IMG/VR virus record: IMGVR_UViG_3300010354_000229
Coordinates: 1-37,868 of that record
Length of the DNA: 37,868 nucleotides
Reading direction: 5' to 3' (one strand)
DNA from: a virus
Of this stretch, positions 7,801 through 16,280 are shown one piece after another (positions within the stretch are counted from its first letter, which is position 1; the number at the start of each line of letters is the position of its first letter). Under the pieces are notes generated by a model, which made no database searches, had not been told where the DNA came from, and was given only the letters and a program-made list of their open reading frames with translations. The position numbers were made by a program, and so were the translations under genes.

Positions 7801-10492
7801 TGTACCTCAAGATTGGTCTTTTTATGATTACGGAACAGATCCAAATTTAATTCCTGGAATAGTTGATAATTCAATAAGAACTACAACTCAAAACTGTATT
7901 AATTCTGGTAAATGCTATAACACTACATGTCTAAGTTCAACTGCACTAGAAGCATTAGCAAGAACATGTATTGCTGAATTACAGTTAATTGCAATTGAAA
8001 AAGAGTTACTTATTTCTCTAAGAAATACCGTAACTGATCAATATAGATTATTATGGCAGCAATTATATCAAGAATGGTATAACCGAAAAGCATTTTTCCA
8101 TTCCAAGAAACCAGGTGAAAGTGTATTCAATAATCCAAATACAGAGACTGGTTTAGTTTCTAAAAATTTCTTCAGTCTAGAAAATGTAAAAAAGATTACG
8201 CGAAAAGAAATTAGAGGAAGTAGATATGAAATATTATCCAAGTCCAAAGGAATAACTGGAGCATCCGCTGGTGAATGGTTATATAAAATATTTTTTGGAA
8301 ATAATGAAGGATCAACTGCACATCCATATTATGACCAAAAGTATACACAAACACCATTCATAACATCAAGAGAACCATATTCGTGGTATAGCGTTGAAGA
8401 TGTAGATTCCACTGATAATCCACAATATGATTTTGATGGAGAAAGAAGAAATTATTCTTCTACTGATATTTTACCAAAACAAGAATATGCTCCAGAGTTT
8501 AGAGGATCCGAACATGTAGAAGTTGGCGTAATGCATATACCTTCTACTGATATGGGAAATATTAACAATGTTTTATTAAACTTCAATGGCGGAATCGCCA
8601 ATGCTGTTTCACAATTTGCACAGGGAGATGTTACACCATCAAATGCTTTATCATTGAAGAACACATTTAATCTTTACGATATCAAACCAGAAAGCAAACC
8701 ACCAAATATAAAGAAAGAAGAAATAACATCATACTTCAGAATTGAATTTAACAACCCAATCGGTCTGGACAGAATTAAAGAATTCCCTGATGGATTTGTC
8801 AGAGATGCAGGAATTGAGTATTTCTTACCTTATATTGTACAATTAACACCAGGTCCATTTGGAAAACAATCAGTAAAATATAATGCAGCAGTCATAGGAA
8901 TGGATCCATATGGATTCGATGTTGCTGTTAAGAAAATTAAAGATGATATTCCTGCAAATAGAAAACTTGCTGGATTTGATCGCGGAAATTATTATTCTTG
9001 GTGGAATCATGACACTGGTTCTTTATTGTCCAAGACTCAATACTTAAGCACAGATTACAATGGAATGGATTTGTGGCCTGAACCTATATTTGAAACAGAA
9101 TACACTTATTATGCGTTCGACCACACACAAGAAGATATGCACGGTGGAAATTTAGACATGGATTTCCACAATGGTGGAGGATTTAATTTTGAAAACTCTT
9201 CTCAAGATTGGATGGAATCTTTATATGATTATGGAATGAGTTCTGGTAAGCAGTTTGATCCTCTCAGAAGAACTTCTTCTATGGGATCATATCTCCTGCC
9301 TAATAGTTACAGGAAAATGAAACCACATCGTTCTTGGTGGTCTATTTTTATTCCTAGAAATTTATTCATACCCGTAAGATTCTCCAATATGTTTAAGTCA
9401 CTAAGAAAGAAAGCAAGAGATTTGTTTGGTGGTAAAGGAATATTTACTGCTAATCCACAATATTGGAAAAATTGGTATGGAACAGAATTCCAAGACTGGA
9501 TTGCATTGGCAGATAAAAACAATCCAGATTTATCTGGTTTGTTAACCAATACCAGTCTTTCTATCTTTTTACAGGATACCGATGCTGGCACTTGTGTAAA
9601 TCCAGTAAAAACTGGAACTCTGCCAGCAGGAATCAAAAAATATTTTAACGATTCTTTAATGCATTATTTAAATGGATCTGCTCTTCTTTATAGACCATCT
9701 ATAGTTGCAGAAGATCTATGGAAGTATGACCTCAGCGGAGAGACTGACTATGGACTAATAACACCACCAGTTGACGCTGAATATGATTTCTTTGATCGTA
9801 ACTTCTCTATGCAATTTGTTGTTTTTGCCAGAGGAAGTAGATCATGCGAAGAACTTGGTCTAAAATGTGCTAACCCAAACACACCACCTTTAATAAGTTC
9901 AGAAGGTTGTGAACCAAACGATCCTTATTGTAACTGCCCAGCACAAGATAAGATGCCTACTGATTCCGAACCAACATATCTTGAACTATATAAACTATAT
10001 CAAGAATTGTCAGAATGTAAACTCATTGAAGAATATCTTGGAGAAGACTGGTTGGGATGTGAATGGTCGAACCCAGATTCCCCATGCAGTTGCAACTGCC
10101 CAGAACAAGGAAAAAATTTCAATAAGTATCTTGAATATAACAGGACTTATGCAACTTTCTGGGAAACTGACCATAAGACACCTTTATTGAGAATAGCACA
10201 AATCGGATTGCTATCTGCACAACAAATGACAATTGTTATTGGTCCAAATGACAAAGTTAAAGTTGGATCAATTATTGAAATTTTTGTACCAAACAGCGAA
10301 TTGGTTATTAAGAATAAATTTAAGAGATTTTCTGGGAAATGGTTAGTATCTTCAATCAGTCACGATTTCTCTACTTTGAGAAACTATTCTCTAACTTTAA
10401 GTTTAATTCGAGATTCTATTGATTATGACATAAACGAAAGTGAAGAACCAGTATCGATCTTCACTGTAAATTCATACGATAAAGCAAACTAA
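4898..10492 (+). CDS. Giant hub-like baseplate protein with cysteine-rich and collagen-like insertion
   Basis: 1864 residues, the largest gene here. The N-terminal about 400 residues look like a gp27-type hub barrel, including FFWRDRYGWNFKSIDKLL (about 268-285). The last about 100 residues (1762-1864) match the end of such hubs: GSIIEIFVPN, then a GKWLVSSISHDFS strand and LTLSLIRDS. Between them lie some 1350 inserted residues: a basic helix with a Cys pair (about 470-490), a cysteine-rich block (about 711-873, starting CGWCVSCDC), twelve collagen-like Gly-Pro-X triplets (881-916), long Tyr/Asp-rich regions, and two small Cys clusters near 1670-1745 (PYCNCP, CSCNCP). Its place between gp53 and gp25 matches hub/gp5 positions in related phages. 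No lysozyme motif was recognised. The hub role is inference from both termini and position. Confidence 0.6.
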   Translation: MDTQLFNKIANKSVGDASKNIYKSILESKIQLLSIEKVDKDGNIIKFDLVPWTKQTQFKQGNPFIRMQYVESIESTFMYGSLYLYDYLNWGDEFVLNGTEKIILGCTESITSGDFAENTTKDTPQVCVLNEFKVFSVKKITDDSKIDIYMNKAEPSSIWKIDFTSEDLIFKNYNESFLEEFQDFVGYIAVDSNEQTDENSPKGLVNEIFTKFDILGDIEATKNGVWLKYNSLSWPWMKQRGQMRVLQLLNHLTNYAQSKENPNAVNYFFWRDRYGWNFKSIDKLLRDQPKAVDGFLVTFKNDNPNRIYNIELTKEFSIPQLYETGVIHTNYYRTDPNYNDPYLDFIDTNYGFTFSTIIYDYNKDYDSWLHINPQKLLNETFETGVTNDIGLVKPSTKTDDMIYGYMSKQVQNTPFPQWWDHLGKTYSGPWSDIAWQPQFDLTELHIKEFYTIQKKIREPLKKKRDEYNRKKNIKRRWETYRCTVCCHQDGALGSTADIQLFNNPGPVDGATYAMLFGPTGMFAEFNQQYKIVSVGSFTDQLNYDSGLTMLNGLTQSYDLTKPPYNQSIGDFFNLSDDPTNYVNGVINRAINQYQILIDRLDERTADLNSFLGNVKSYKQTADNIFFSSLVPKNSDYKRPIDLIQGYKYVGDAIPGETILEWPITEYEYGMVPSTAIPKDFGVGVPVFRDSSQQQQNNSPRSITFRAGSNTCGWCVSCDCFRDPIGSFSGSGECTAQCTASGGEFVTSCNSGEFFVSAPCDSTGNSILEAATNQQLAAQQLICSSNPGCQAGPPTKVACLPGPGGINYCTNVFATDPNAQWDTFAECYASGCNEMGEQYILCCRQDNACGLSTLDQCLNGVNGRVVSSCSECTGDPDGGGNGPVGPPGPPGPPGPPGPPGPTGPTGPTGPTGPSGLPTEEDIVELDVPVECSKDKVVRGYIRHISDAAVSAYSPIYVYAAPYLWAAQDAVPQDWSFYDYGTDPNLIPGIVDNSIRTTTQNCINSGKCYNTTCLSSTALEALARTCIAELQLIAIEKELLISLRNTVTDQYRLLWQQLYQEWYNRKAFFHSKKPGESVFNNPNTETGLVSKNFFSLENVKKITRKEIRGSRYEILSKSKGITGASAGEWLYKIFFGNNEGSTAHPYYDQKYTQTPFITSREPYSWYSVEDVDSTDNPQYDFDGERRNYSSTDILPKQEYAPEFRGSEHVEVGVMHIPSTDMGNINNVLLNFNGGIANAVSQFAQGDVTPSNALSLKNTFNLYDIKPESKPPNIKKEEITSYFRIEFNNPIGLDRIKEFPDGFVRDAGIEYFLPYIVQLTPGPFGKQSVKYNAAVIGMDPYGFDVAVKKIKDDIPANRKLAGFDRGNYYSWWNHDTGSLLSKTQYLSTDYNGMDLWPEPIFETEYTYYAFDHTQEDMHGGNLDMDFHNGGGFNFENSSQDWMESLYDYGMSSGKQFDPLRRTSSMGSYLLPNSYRKMKPHRSWWSIFIPRNLFIPVRFSNMFKSLRKKARDLFGGKGIFTANPQYWKNWYGTEFQDWIALADKNNPDLSGLLTNTSLSIFLQDTDAGTCVNPVKTGTLPAGIKKYFNDSLMHYLNGSALLYRPSIVAEDLWKYDLSGETDYGLITPPVDAEYDFFDRNFSMQFVVFARGSRSCEELGLKCANPNTPPLISSEGCEPNDPYCNCPAQDKMPTDSEPTYLELYKLYQELSECKLIEEYLGEDWLGCEWSNPDSPCSCNCPEQGKNFNKYLEYNRTYATFWETDHKTPLLRIAQIGLLSAQQMTIVIGPNDKVKVGSIIEIFVPNSELVIKNKFKRFSGKWLVSSISHDFSTLRNYSLTLSLIRDSIDYDINESEEPVSIFTVNSYDKAN
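7538..7645 (+). repeat. Collagen-like Gly-Pro-X repeat DNA in the giant hub gene
   Basis: Twelve consecutive GGN-CCN-NNN nonamers: one GPV, five GPP, four GPT, GPS and GLP. The pattern also reads Gly-Pro-rich in antisense, creating a spurious minus-strand frame. Confidence 0.9.
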
Positions 10493-10500
10493 ATACTAAT

Positions 10501-10896
10501 ATGCTAAAATATAATTTTACATACAACGACATTCCTTTTATAATGACCAAAAATCCATTTACTGGGGATCTCAATTTAGTAAAGGATGTTAATGCTATTA
10601 AGCAGTCAGTTAAAAACATAATAATGACTATTCGAAAAGAAAAACCATTCAATATACTTTTTGGTGGTAATCCAAGAAACAGTCTGTTTGAAAATTTAAC
10701 AACAATGACTGAAATTGAATGTAAAAATCTACTTGCGAATGCAATTGACACATTTGAACCAAGAGTTGATTTAAAAGATATTGGCATAGAACAAAGCAAA
10801 GTAAATCCAAATAGAATAAATATATTGATTGTCTACACAATTGTTGATATAGGAATAGTTGACAGCATTACAGTATCATTAGAAAGGACAAGATAG
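10501..10896 (+). CDS. 25: Baseplate wedge protein gp25 (gpW/gp25 family)
   Basis: 131 residues, the usual size (T4 gp25 is 132). gp25 forms part of the inner wedge core with gp6 and gp7 and primes sheath assembly. The family marks are visible: an N-terminal strand with DIPFIMTKNPFTGDL, a run predicted to be helical (AIKQSVKNIIMTIRKEKPF), FGGNPRNSLFE and the near-invariant Glu-Pro-Arg at residues 86-88 (TFEPRVDL). The stop TAG shares its G with the GTG start of gp6, so the two wedge partners are translationally coupled. The gene starts eight bases after the giant hub gene. Confidence 0.93.
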   Translation: MLKYNFTYNDIPFIMTKNPFTGDLNLVKDVNAIKQSVKNIIMTIRKEKPFNILFGGNPRNSLFENLTTMTEIECKNLLANAIDTFEPRVDLKDIGIEQSKVNPNRINILIVYTIVDIGIVDSITVSLERTR

Positions 10897-12611
10897 TGGC
10901 ATCTCGTAAACCACCAACAACTCTGGGAAAATTAGAATTCCTTGATATAAAGCAAAGTTTTATAGACTATTTAAGAACTCAAAAAGAGTTTAGTGGTTAT
11001 GAATTTGAGGGATCTGCGCTCTCAACACTTATTGATGTCTTGTCATACAACACATACTACTATGCTTTATATTCTAATTTAATAACTAGTGAAGCATTTT
11101 TAGATTCAGCTCAACGAATTGAATCCTTAATATCTTTAACAAAACCTCTAGGATATACGATTCCATCTAAAACAGCAGCAAAAGCAAAAGTTGCTTTATC
11201 TGGGATAGATCCTACTACAACAATTATTCGTAAAAAATCAATATTTTATGGCAAAAATTCAGATGGCACTCAGTTTAGATTTTATAATCTAGAAGATGTC
11301 CCTGTTGCAGATTCACAGACAGATTATTTTTTGATATATGAAGGTAAAAACTTTGTTGAAGTTGAAGCAGTTGATTTGATTGATATAGAAAGACAAAGAG
11401 TAGTTATTGCTGATGATGATTTTGATTTAGAAACATTAAAAGTCACAGTAACTGATCCAGAGACAGGCGTAGATCAAGAATGGACAAGAATTAAAAGTGT
11501 TGGGTATTCCAACACTGTAGAAGAAAAAGTTTACTTTGTTGAAAGAGTCGAAACTGGATTTATAATTTCTTTCGGTCTTCTTAACTCAGTTGGAAAAAAC
11601 ATAACAGAAGATGTGCAATCTATAAAAATTTCTTACATAACCACAAATGGATCATTAGGAAATAACATAGGAATATTTACTTCGCTGTTAGGCACTGTTA
11701 CTACATTTGATGGTATTCCTAGTTCTAGTGGAAAAGACAATCCATCGCTTGATTCAATTAAATTTTTAGCACCAAAATGGTTTGCTTCACAGGAACGAGC
11801 AGTTACTACTAATGATTATAAAGCGTTAGTTGTCGATGCTGGGTTTTTTGGAAATCAATCAGAATTTAACATATATGGTGGAGAAGAAATAGTACCAAGA
11901 AGATATGGTAGAGTATTCATAACTTCCCAAAAACAACTAGCAGAAGTAACAGACATGATGAATTTCTTAAAAGAAAGAAGTGTTGTTACTGTACTACCCG
12001 AATATGTAAGTTCTGTTCCTATTTCTGTTTTTGTTGATTTTACTTTTAGATTTAATGACAGGGTTGCACGATCAGCAACACAGAAACAACAAATTGCTGA
12101 TCGAATAAAATCAATATTTAATGAAAGTTTTGCATCAAATAGAACTTATAATTTATATTTTAGCGCAAGTGATTTTATAGATGCTGTAAAACTTGTATTA
12201 CCACAAGTGGAAATGTCTCCAGATGATTTTGAATTATATGCTGAACAAGAAGTGAATGCAACTTTGACTGATTATGTGTTTAATTTACAAAATGCAATTG
12301 CATTAGGCGACGCAGCATCTTTAATATTTACAGATCCTTTTGATTCTAATCAAAGTCAACAACAAGTTGTTTATCTTGTCAAGAACGATACTATTTTTGC
12401 TGAAAAACCATTGCAGTTATGGACTTCTGATCTTGTAACACGAGTAAGCGAAAGTGTGGGTAGTGTTGATGTGGCCACAGGCACTATAACAATAAAATCT
12501 GGTGTTATGAAACAACCTGTCATATTTACAATACCATTTAAGCAAAAATCAATTAAAATTGGATTGAATAATCTTAGCACGTTCTCAATTAAAAACATAA
12601 CGATAGCATAA
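10896..12611 (+). CDS. 6: Baseplate wedge protein gp6 (baseplate J-like)
   Basis: 571 residues, starting at a GTG that overlaps the gp25 stop by one base; AAAGGAC gives a ribosome binding site. gp6 forms the dimeric inner ring that holds the baseplate together and is conserved in all contractile systems as the J-like protein. Signature regions: LEFLDIKQSFIDYLRTQKEF and YEFEGSALSTLIDVLSYNTYY (about 16-60), LGYTIPSKTAAKAKV (about 85-100), a central beta domain, and FLAPKWFASQERAVTTNDYKALV (about 290-312), the typical J motif. Length is close to the T4 protein (660) and to aquatic relatives. The next gene begins one base after its stop. Confidence 0.92.
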   Translation: MASRKPPTTLGKLEFLDIKQSFIDYLRTQKEFSGYEFEGSALSTLIDVLSYNTYYYALYSNLITSEAFLDSAQRIESLISLTKPLGYTIPSKTAAKAKVALSGIDPTTTIIRKKSIFYGKNSDGTQFRFYNLEDVPVADSQTDYFLIYEGKNFVEVEAVDLIDIERQRVVIADDDFDLETLKVTVTDPETGVDQEWTRIKSVGYSNTVEEKVYFVERVETGFIISFGLLNSVGKNITEDVQSIKISYITTNGSLGNNIGIFTSLLGTVTTFDGIPSSSGKDNPSLDSIKFLAPKWFASQERAVTTNDYKALVVDAGFFGNQSEFNIYGGEEIVPRRYGRVFITSQKQLAEVTDMMNFLKERSVVTVLPEYVSSVPISVFVDFTFRFNDRVARSATQKQQIADRIKSIFNESFASNRTYNLYFSASDFIDAVKLVLPQVEMSPDDFELYAEQEVNATLTDYVFNLQNAIALGDAASLIFTDPFDSNQSQQQVVYLVKNDTIFAEKPLQLWTSDLVTRVSESVGSVDVATGTITIKSGVMKQPVIFTIPFKQKSIKIGLNNLSTFSIKNITIA

Positions 12612-12612
12612 A

Positions 12613-13752
12613 ATGATTCCAACAATATCCACACAAATCTCAGTTGAAGAACAAAAGCAAAAAGTAGGATTTAAACTCACTAGTTTATATTCTAATCTTG
12701 AAGCACTCAGTGAGTTGTTCTATGGATCTTGTCAAGTCACAAAAGATATAACAAATCAAATTCCTCTTTGGATAATTTTCGAAAAAGAACAGTTGCAGGA
12801 ACAAGGGCAAACACCAATTACAATATTTGATTTTTTACAAAAATATTATAATTGGTTATATTGTGATACAGAAGAGGGATCTGGATATCAACTAGGATTA
12901 AAATTATTAGATCTAATTGATGTTGAAAAAACAAGAGATGAATATGTTCAAAGATTGGCGTATATCTATGCCAATGGAATAGAACCCCCAGTATTTGTTG
13001 AAAATGGCGGTAAAATTGAAACCGAAAGTGTTAGAAATTTTATTCATAATATCAGAAAGAATTTTTATCACAAAAAAACAACAATTGATGGTATAAGATA
13101 TTTTTTCAGAACTCTATTCAATATACCAGAGGAACAAGTTAAAGTAGAATATCCTAAAAAATATTTACTAAGATTAAATGGCGGAAGATTCAACAACAGC
13201 AATTTTTATTTTCCTGGGGGAACAGGTTCATATGAAGTTTTACAAACTTTAAGTGGTAGTTGTTTAAATTTTTCACGATTGCAAGACAGTAACTTTTTTC
13301 AAGACTATTCGTATCTACTTAAAGTTGGAATTGCTTCCAGTTATTATCAAGAAACATATAAAAATCTAGCACACCCTGCTGGGTTGAGAGTCATATACGA
13401 AAAAACACTTGAAGATTATGTTGGACCAGAAACAGATTATGATTTTTCTCAAATATGTGAAAGAACATATCTACGAAACTATGCTCCCTATGGCATTTCA
13501 TACGAATACACAACCGTTTTAGGTAATATTAATGGAACTACATATTATGGTCTGGATGTCTGTACAGGGTGTGATGGGTATACAGGATTTACTGGACCAA
13601 CACATACATTTCCTAATTGGAATAATCCAGGTGTGATTGGGTTTAACTTCAAAAATATCATATTAAGAGATTTCTTTGACATTTGCTATAACGCAAATGA
13701 AACAACAAGTCCAAATATTGGTCTTTCTTGCGATAATTGCAGTCCGTCATAA
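12613..13752 (+). CDS. Baseplate wedge protein, gp7-like by position
   Basis: 379 residues between gp6 and gp8, where T4 has gp7 (1032 residues). The protein is helical at the N-terminus, with a Cys-containing segment FYGSCQVTKD, then FLQKYYNWLYC (about 74-84) and a marked motif FRTLFNIPEEQVKVEYPKK (about 170-188) followed by YLLRLNGG. I recall this type of sequence in the gp6-gp8 interval of aquatic T4-like phages, and it is reminiscent of the I-like wedge proteins of simpler contractile tails. The C-terminus includes a GYTGFTGPTHTFP stretch, slightly like the collagen-style proteins downstream, and a Cys pair in the last residues. The wedge role is strong by context; equivalence to gp7 is inferred. 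Confidence 0.55.
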   Translation: MIPTISTQISVEEQKQKVGFKLTSLYSNLEALSELFYGSCQVTKDITNQIPLWIIFEKEQLQEQGQTPITIFDFLQKYYNWLYCDTEEGSGYQLGLKLLDLIDVEKTRDEYVQRLAYIYANGIEPPVFVENGGKIETESVRNFIHNIRKNFYHKKTTIDGIRYFFRTLFNIPEEQVKVEYPKKYLLRLNGGRFNNSNFYFPGGTGSYEVLQTLSGSCLNFSRLQDSNFFQDYSYLLKVGIASSYYQETYKNLAHPAGLRVIYEKTLEDYVGPETDYDFSQICERTYLRNYAPYGISYEYTTVLGNINGTTYYGLDVCTGCDGYTGFTGPTHTFPNWNNPGVIGFNFKNIILRDFFDICYNANETTSPNIGLSCDNCSPS

Positions 13753-13766
13753 TAGAGAGTAATTTC

Positions 13767-15506
13767 ATGAGCACTAAAACAGAAAATGTTAAAACTTTTA
13801 TCAATCAAACTGGAAAAGAAAATCAGTTATTTTTATTTGTGGGATCTAATAATACAAATTCGACAACAAATGCACCAATAACCGAGTTAGAAACTTGGAA
13901 ATATTCTGATTTTTCAATAAAGATAGGTAAAGACAATTTAGTACCTGTAGTCAAAAATGTAAAATGGGTTCAAAAAAGAACCTACACCCCATGGAGCGCA
14001 AATGTTGAAAACTATGGTAATTTTTACGCATATAATGAATCAAATGGATATGTTTATCTTTGTTTATCAGACAACAGAGAAAATAGAACAGATTTTATAG
14101 GCAAAAATGTCTCAAATAACATACCATCGCATGTTTCTGGTGATGTTACTTATCAGGATGGGTTTACTTGGAAAGCACTTTATAAAATAACACCAACAAT
14201 AGAAAGATTTGTAACAGAACAATGGATTCCTGTTGTAAGTTTTGATGTATTTGATGATTTAGACAAGTCAACCCCATTTGCTCAACTGCAATCGTTTTGT
14301 TCACCATCAGCAACTAAAACTGCTGGAACTTGTGCAATTTATTTTAAACAAAATATAAAATATTTATCACATACTGGTTCCTTTGTTGATGGGATCAAAG
14401 GAAATCTCTACGAAACATTTAGTATGGAATGTTTTGATTGCTATAACACATTTAAAGATCATCCTAACTTTGTTGTTGATTTTACAACAACAACGCCAAG
14501 TTCTACAATTGAAATCAAAGATACTTATGACATAGTAGGAGAACTGATTGATCAAAAGAAAATATCAACAGCATCTCCTTATTATTATCTTTATCAAGTG
14601 AACACAAATTCACCAGATGAAGGATATGTAGTTTCTGCCTTTATTAATTTAAACGGAATCGACCAAGATGATCTTGCAATCACAAAAGCAAACCCAGAAT
14701 TAACAGTATACAGTAATAGCGGTTCTGGAGCATCAATTCGTCTAAAAACTTTTACATCAGCAATAAACAATAAAATATATGTTTATGGCATTGAAGTTGT
14801 GTCTAGGGGGTCTGGGTATAAAGATATAACTGTAGAATTAGATTCTGCAAGTTTACTTGGTTCGTTAACTTCAACACAGTTAATGGCGTTAATTGATATA
14901 AATCTTGACGAAGTTGATGGTCTTGGGTTTGATCCGATGAAGGTGTTAAATTGTAAACACACAATGGTTGATGTTAGAGTTGATAAACCAACATTAAATT
15001 CTTCAAATTTATCAATTCCAAATCATATTAATTTTTACAGTTTAGTACAGAACCCAAAAAATGATACTTCATTTGACACAATTGCTGGTGCTACTGAGAA
15101 CAAATATCTTTCTACATTGTACCGCACAACAGTTAAATTGTCTGTAACTCCACCATCTGGTGTTGGAGGCAATCCTATACTTCCAACAGTTGATGAAAAT
15201 GGAGTTATGACTTTAACAAATGGAACTGTGCTCAAAAATATTAATATATCATCTATAATTCCTCCACAAACTGTTGGTGGCAGCGCAAAATTTGAAATAA
15301 AAAATGTTGAATATACACAAGCATCAACTCTAGTGGGTGCTAATTTTGTTGTTGATGGTGTTAACTATACTGTAAACGGAATTGACTCACAACCATCGTT
15401 AGTTCAGTATTCTGGTAAGGTGCTGTCAGCAAATAAAACAAATGATATTACTATACAAGATGTAGATACTGCATTGATTCGTATAAATATGGTTAAAGGA
15501 ATGTAA
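13767..15506 (+). CDS. 8: Baseplate wedge protein gp8
   Basis: 579 residues from ATG 13767, chosen because it has an AGAGAG ribosome binding site after the upstream stop; an alternative TTG start at 13737 would overlap the previous gene and lacks such a site. gp8 is a dimeric wedge protein contacting gp6, gp7 and gp10 in T4 (334 residues). Diagnostic segments: VQKRTYTPWSANVENYG, GYVYLCLSDNR, and DGFTWKALYKITPTIERFV followed by EQWIPV (about 125-160). The protein is longer than in T4; the extra part (from about residue 330) is beta-rich and Gly/Ser/Thr-rich. The next gene starts two bases later. Confidence 0.85.
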   Translation: MSTKTENVKTFINQTGKENQLFLFVGSNNTNSTTNAPITELETWKYSDFSIKIGKDNLVPVVKNVKWVQKRTYTPWSANVENYGNFYAYNESNGYVYLCLSDNRENRTDFIGKNVSNNIPSHVSGDVTYQDGFTWKALYKITPTIERFVTEQWIPVVSFDVFDDLDKSTPFAQLQSFCSPSATKTAGTCAIYFKQNIKYLSHTGSFVDGIKGNLYETFSMECFDCYNTFKDHPNFVVDFTTTTPSSTIEIKDTYDIVGELIDQKKISTASPYYYLYQVNTNSPDEGYVVSAFINLNGIDQDDLAITKANPELTVYSNSGSGASIRLKTFTSAINNKIYVYGIEVVSRGSGYKDITVELDSASLLGSLTSTQLMALIDINLDEVDGLGFDPMKVLNCKHTMVDVRVDKPTLNSSNLSIPNHINFYSLVQNPKNDTSFDTIAGATENKYLSTLYRTTVKLSVTPPSGVGGNPILPTVDENGVMTLTNGTVLKNINISSIIPPQTVGGSAKFEIKNVEYTQASTLVGANFVVDGVNYTVNGIDSQPSLVQYSGKVLSANKTNDITIQDVDTALIRINMVKGM

Positions 15507-15508
15507 AA

Positions 15509-16264
15509 ATGGCATTGACCCCCCTGAATACAGATAATAATAGTTTTCCTCTGAGTGATTCTCCTTTTTTAAGTAGAGTTTCTACTCATTATAATGATAA
15601 CAAAAACTACACAATGCTGTCATTTAATCCAGGATTTGCTCTTCAAGCAGCAGAGTTAAACGAAATTCAAGAATTATTTTTCATGAATCTAAATTTAACA
15701 CAAAGAATGAATGCAAATTGGATAAAGTTAAATACAACCCAAACAACACCATTCAGTGCTCCATTTTGGGAAGGACTAATACCATTAGACCCTTCGTACT
15801 TGACAATTAATAGTTATACCTATAATGCAACATCGAATACTGTTAATTTTACATATACACTATCTGCGGGATGGTATCTATATACAGACCCAACAAGTAA
15901 ATTAAGTTTTTGGGTTTACAATAAAACTGCATTCAGTGCATCAACAAGTGCAATTGGAAGTTCTTTAGTTTACTATGGAACAAAAACAGCAAAAGGTCAC
16001 ATAGGTTGTTGTCAGACAAATGACTCATGTATAAATCAAGATAGCACTTTAAGAGATGGATCTCAACAATCATATCAAGAATTTACATGTGGTGCTTCAA
16101 GATTCAAAGTAATAGTAAATACGTCCAGTAGTTCATTTTTAGATTCTTATTTAAATTTAACTGCTGCACCTGTAGATTTTTCACACATCTTTATAGTTGA
16201 TTTAGTATCTACTGTAAAATCAATAAGATATCCAAATGGATATATTGTACAAGAAATAATATAA
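15509..16264 (+). CDS. Baseplate-associated fibre connector protein, unassigned
   Basis: 251 residues. The N-terminal motif FNPGFALQAAELNEIQELF (about 39-57) recurs at the N-terminus of fibre and connector proteins of T4-like aquatic phages and suggests a baseplate attachment domain. A beta-rich middle follows (TYNATSNTVNFTYTLSAGWYLY), then a small Cys cluster, GCCQTNDSC (about 166-174), and a C-terminal strand region with SFLDSYLNLTAAPVDFSHIF. No catalytic motif is seen. It begins the adhesion block directly after gp8, where T4 has gp9/gp10, so a connector for the long or short fibres is plausible. Ribosome binding site AAAGGAA is well placed. Confidence 0.6.
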   Translation: MALTPLNTDNNSFPLSDSPFLSRVSTHYNDNKNYTMLSFNPGFALQAAELNEIQELFFMNLNLTQRMNANWIKLNTTQTTPFSAPFWEGLIPLDPSYLTINSYTYNATSNTVNFTYTLSAGWYLYTDPTSKLSFWVYNKTAFSASTSAIGSSLVYYGTKTAKGHIGCCQTNDSCINQDSTLRDGSQQSYQEFTCGASRFKVIVNTSSSSFLDSYLNLTAAPVDFSHIFIVDLVSTVKSIRYPNGYIVQEII

Positions 16265-16280
16265 CGGAGTTATCACTTAA

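Noticed and set aside
13737-13766. TTG start giving gp8 ten extra residues
   Set aside because: It overlaps the previous gene and lacks a ribosome binding site, while ATG 13767 has AGAGAG at normal spacing.
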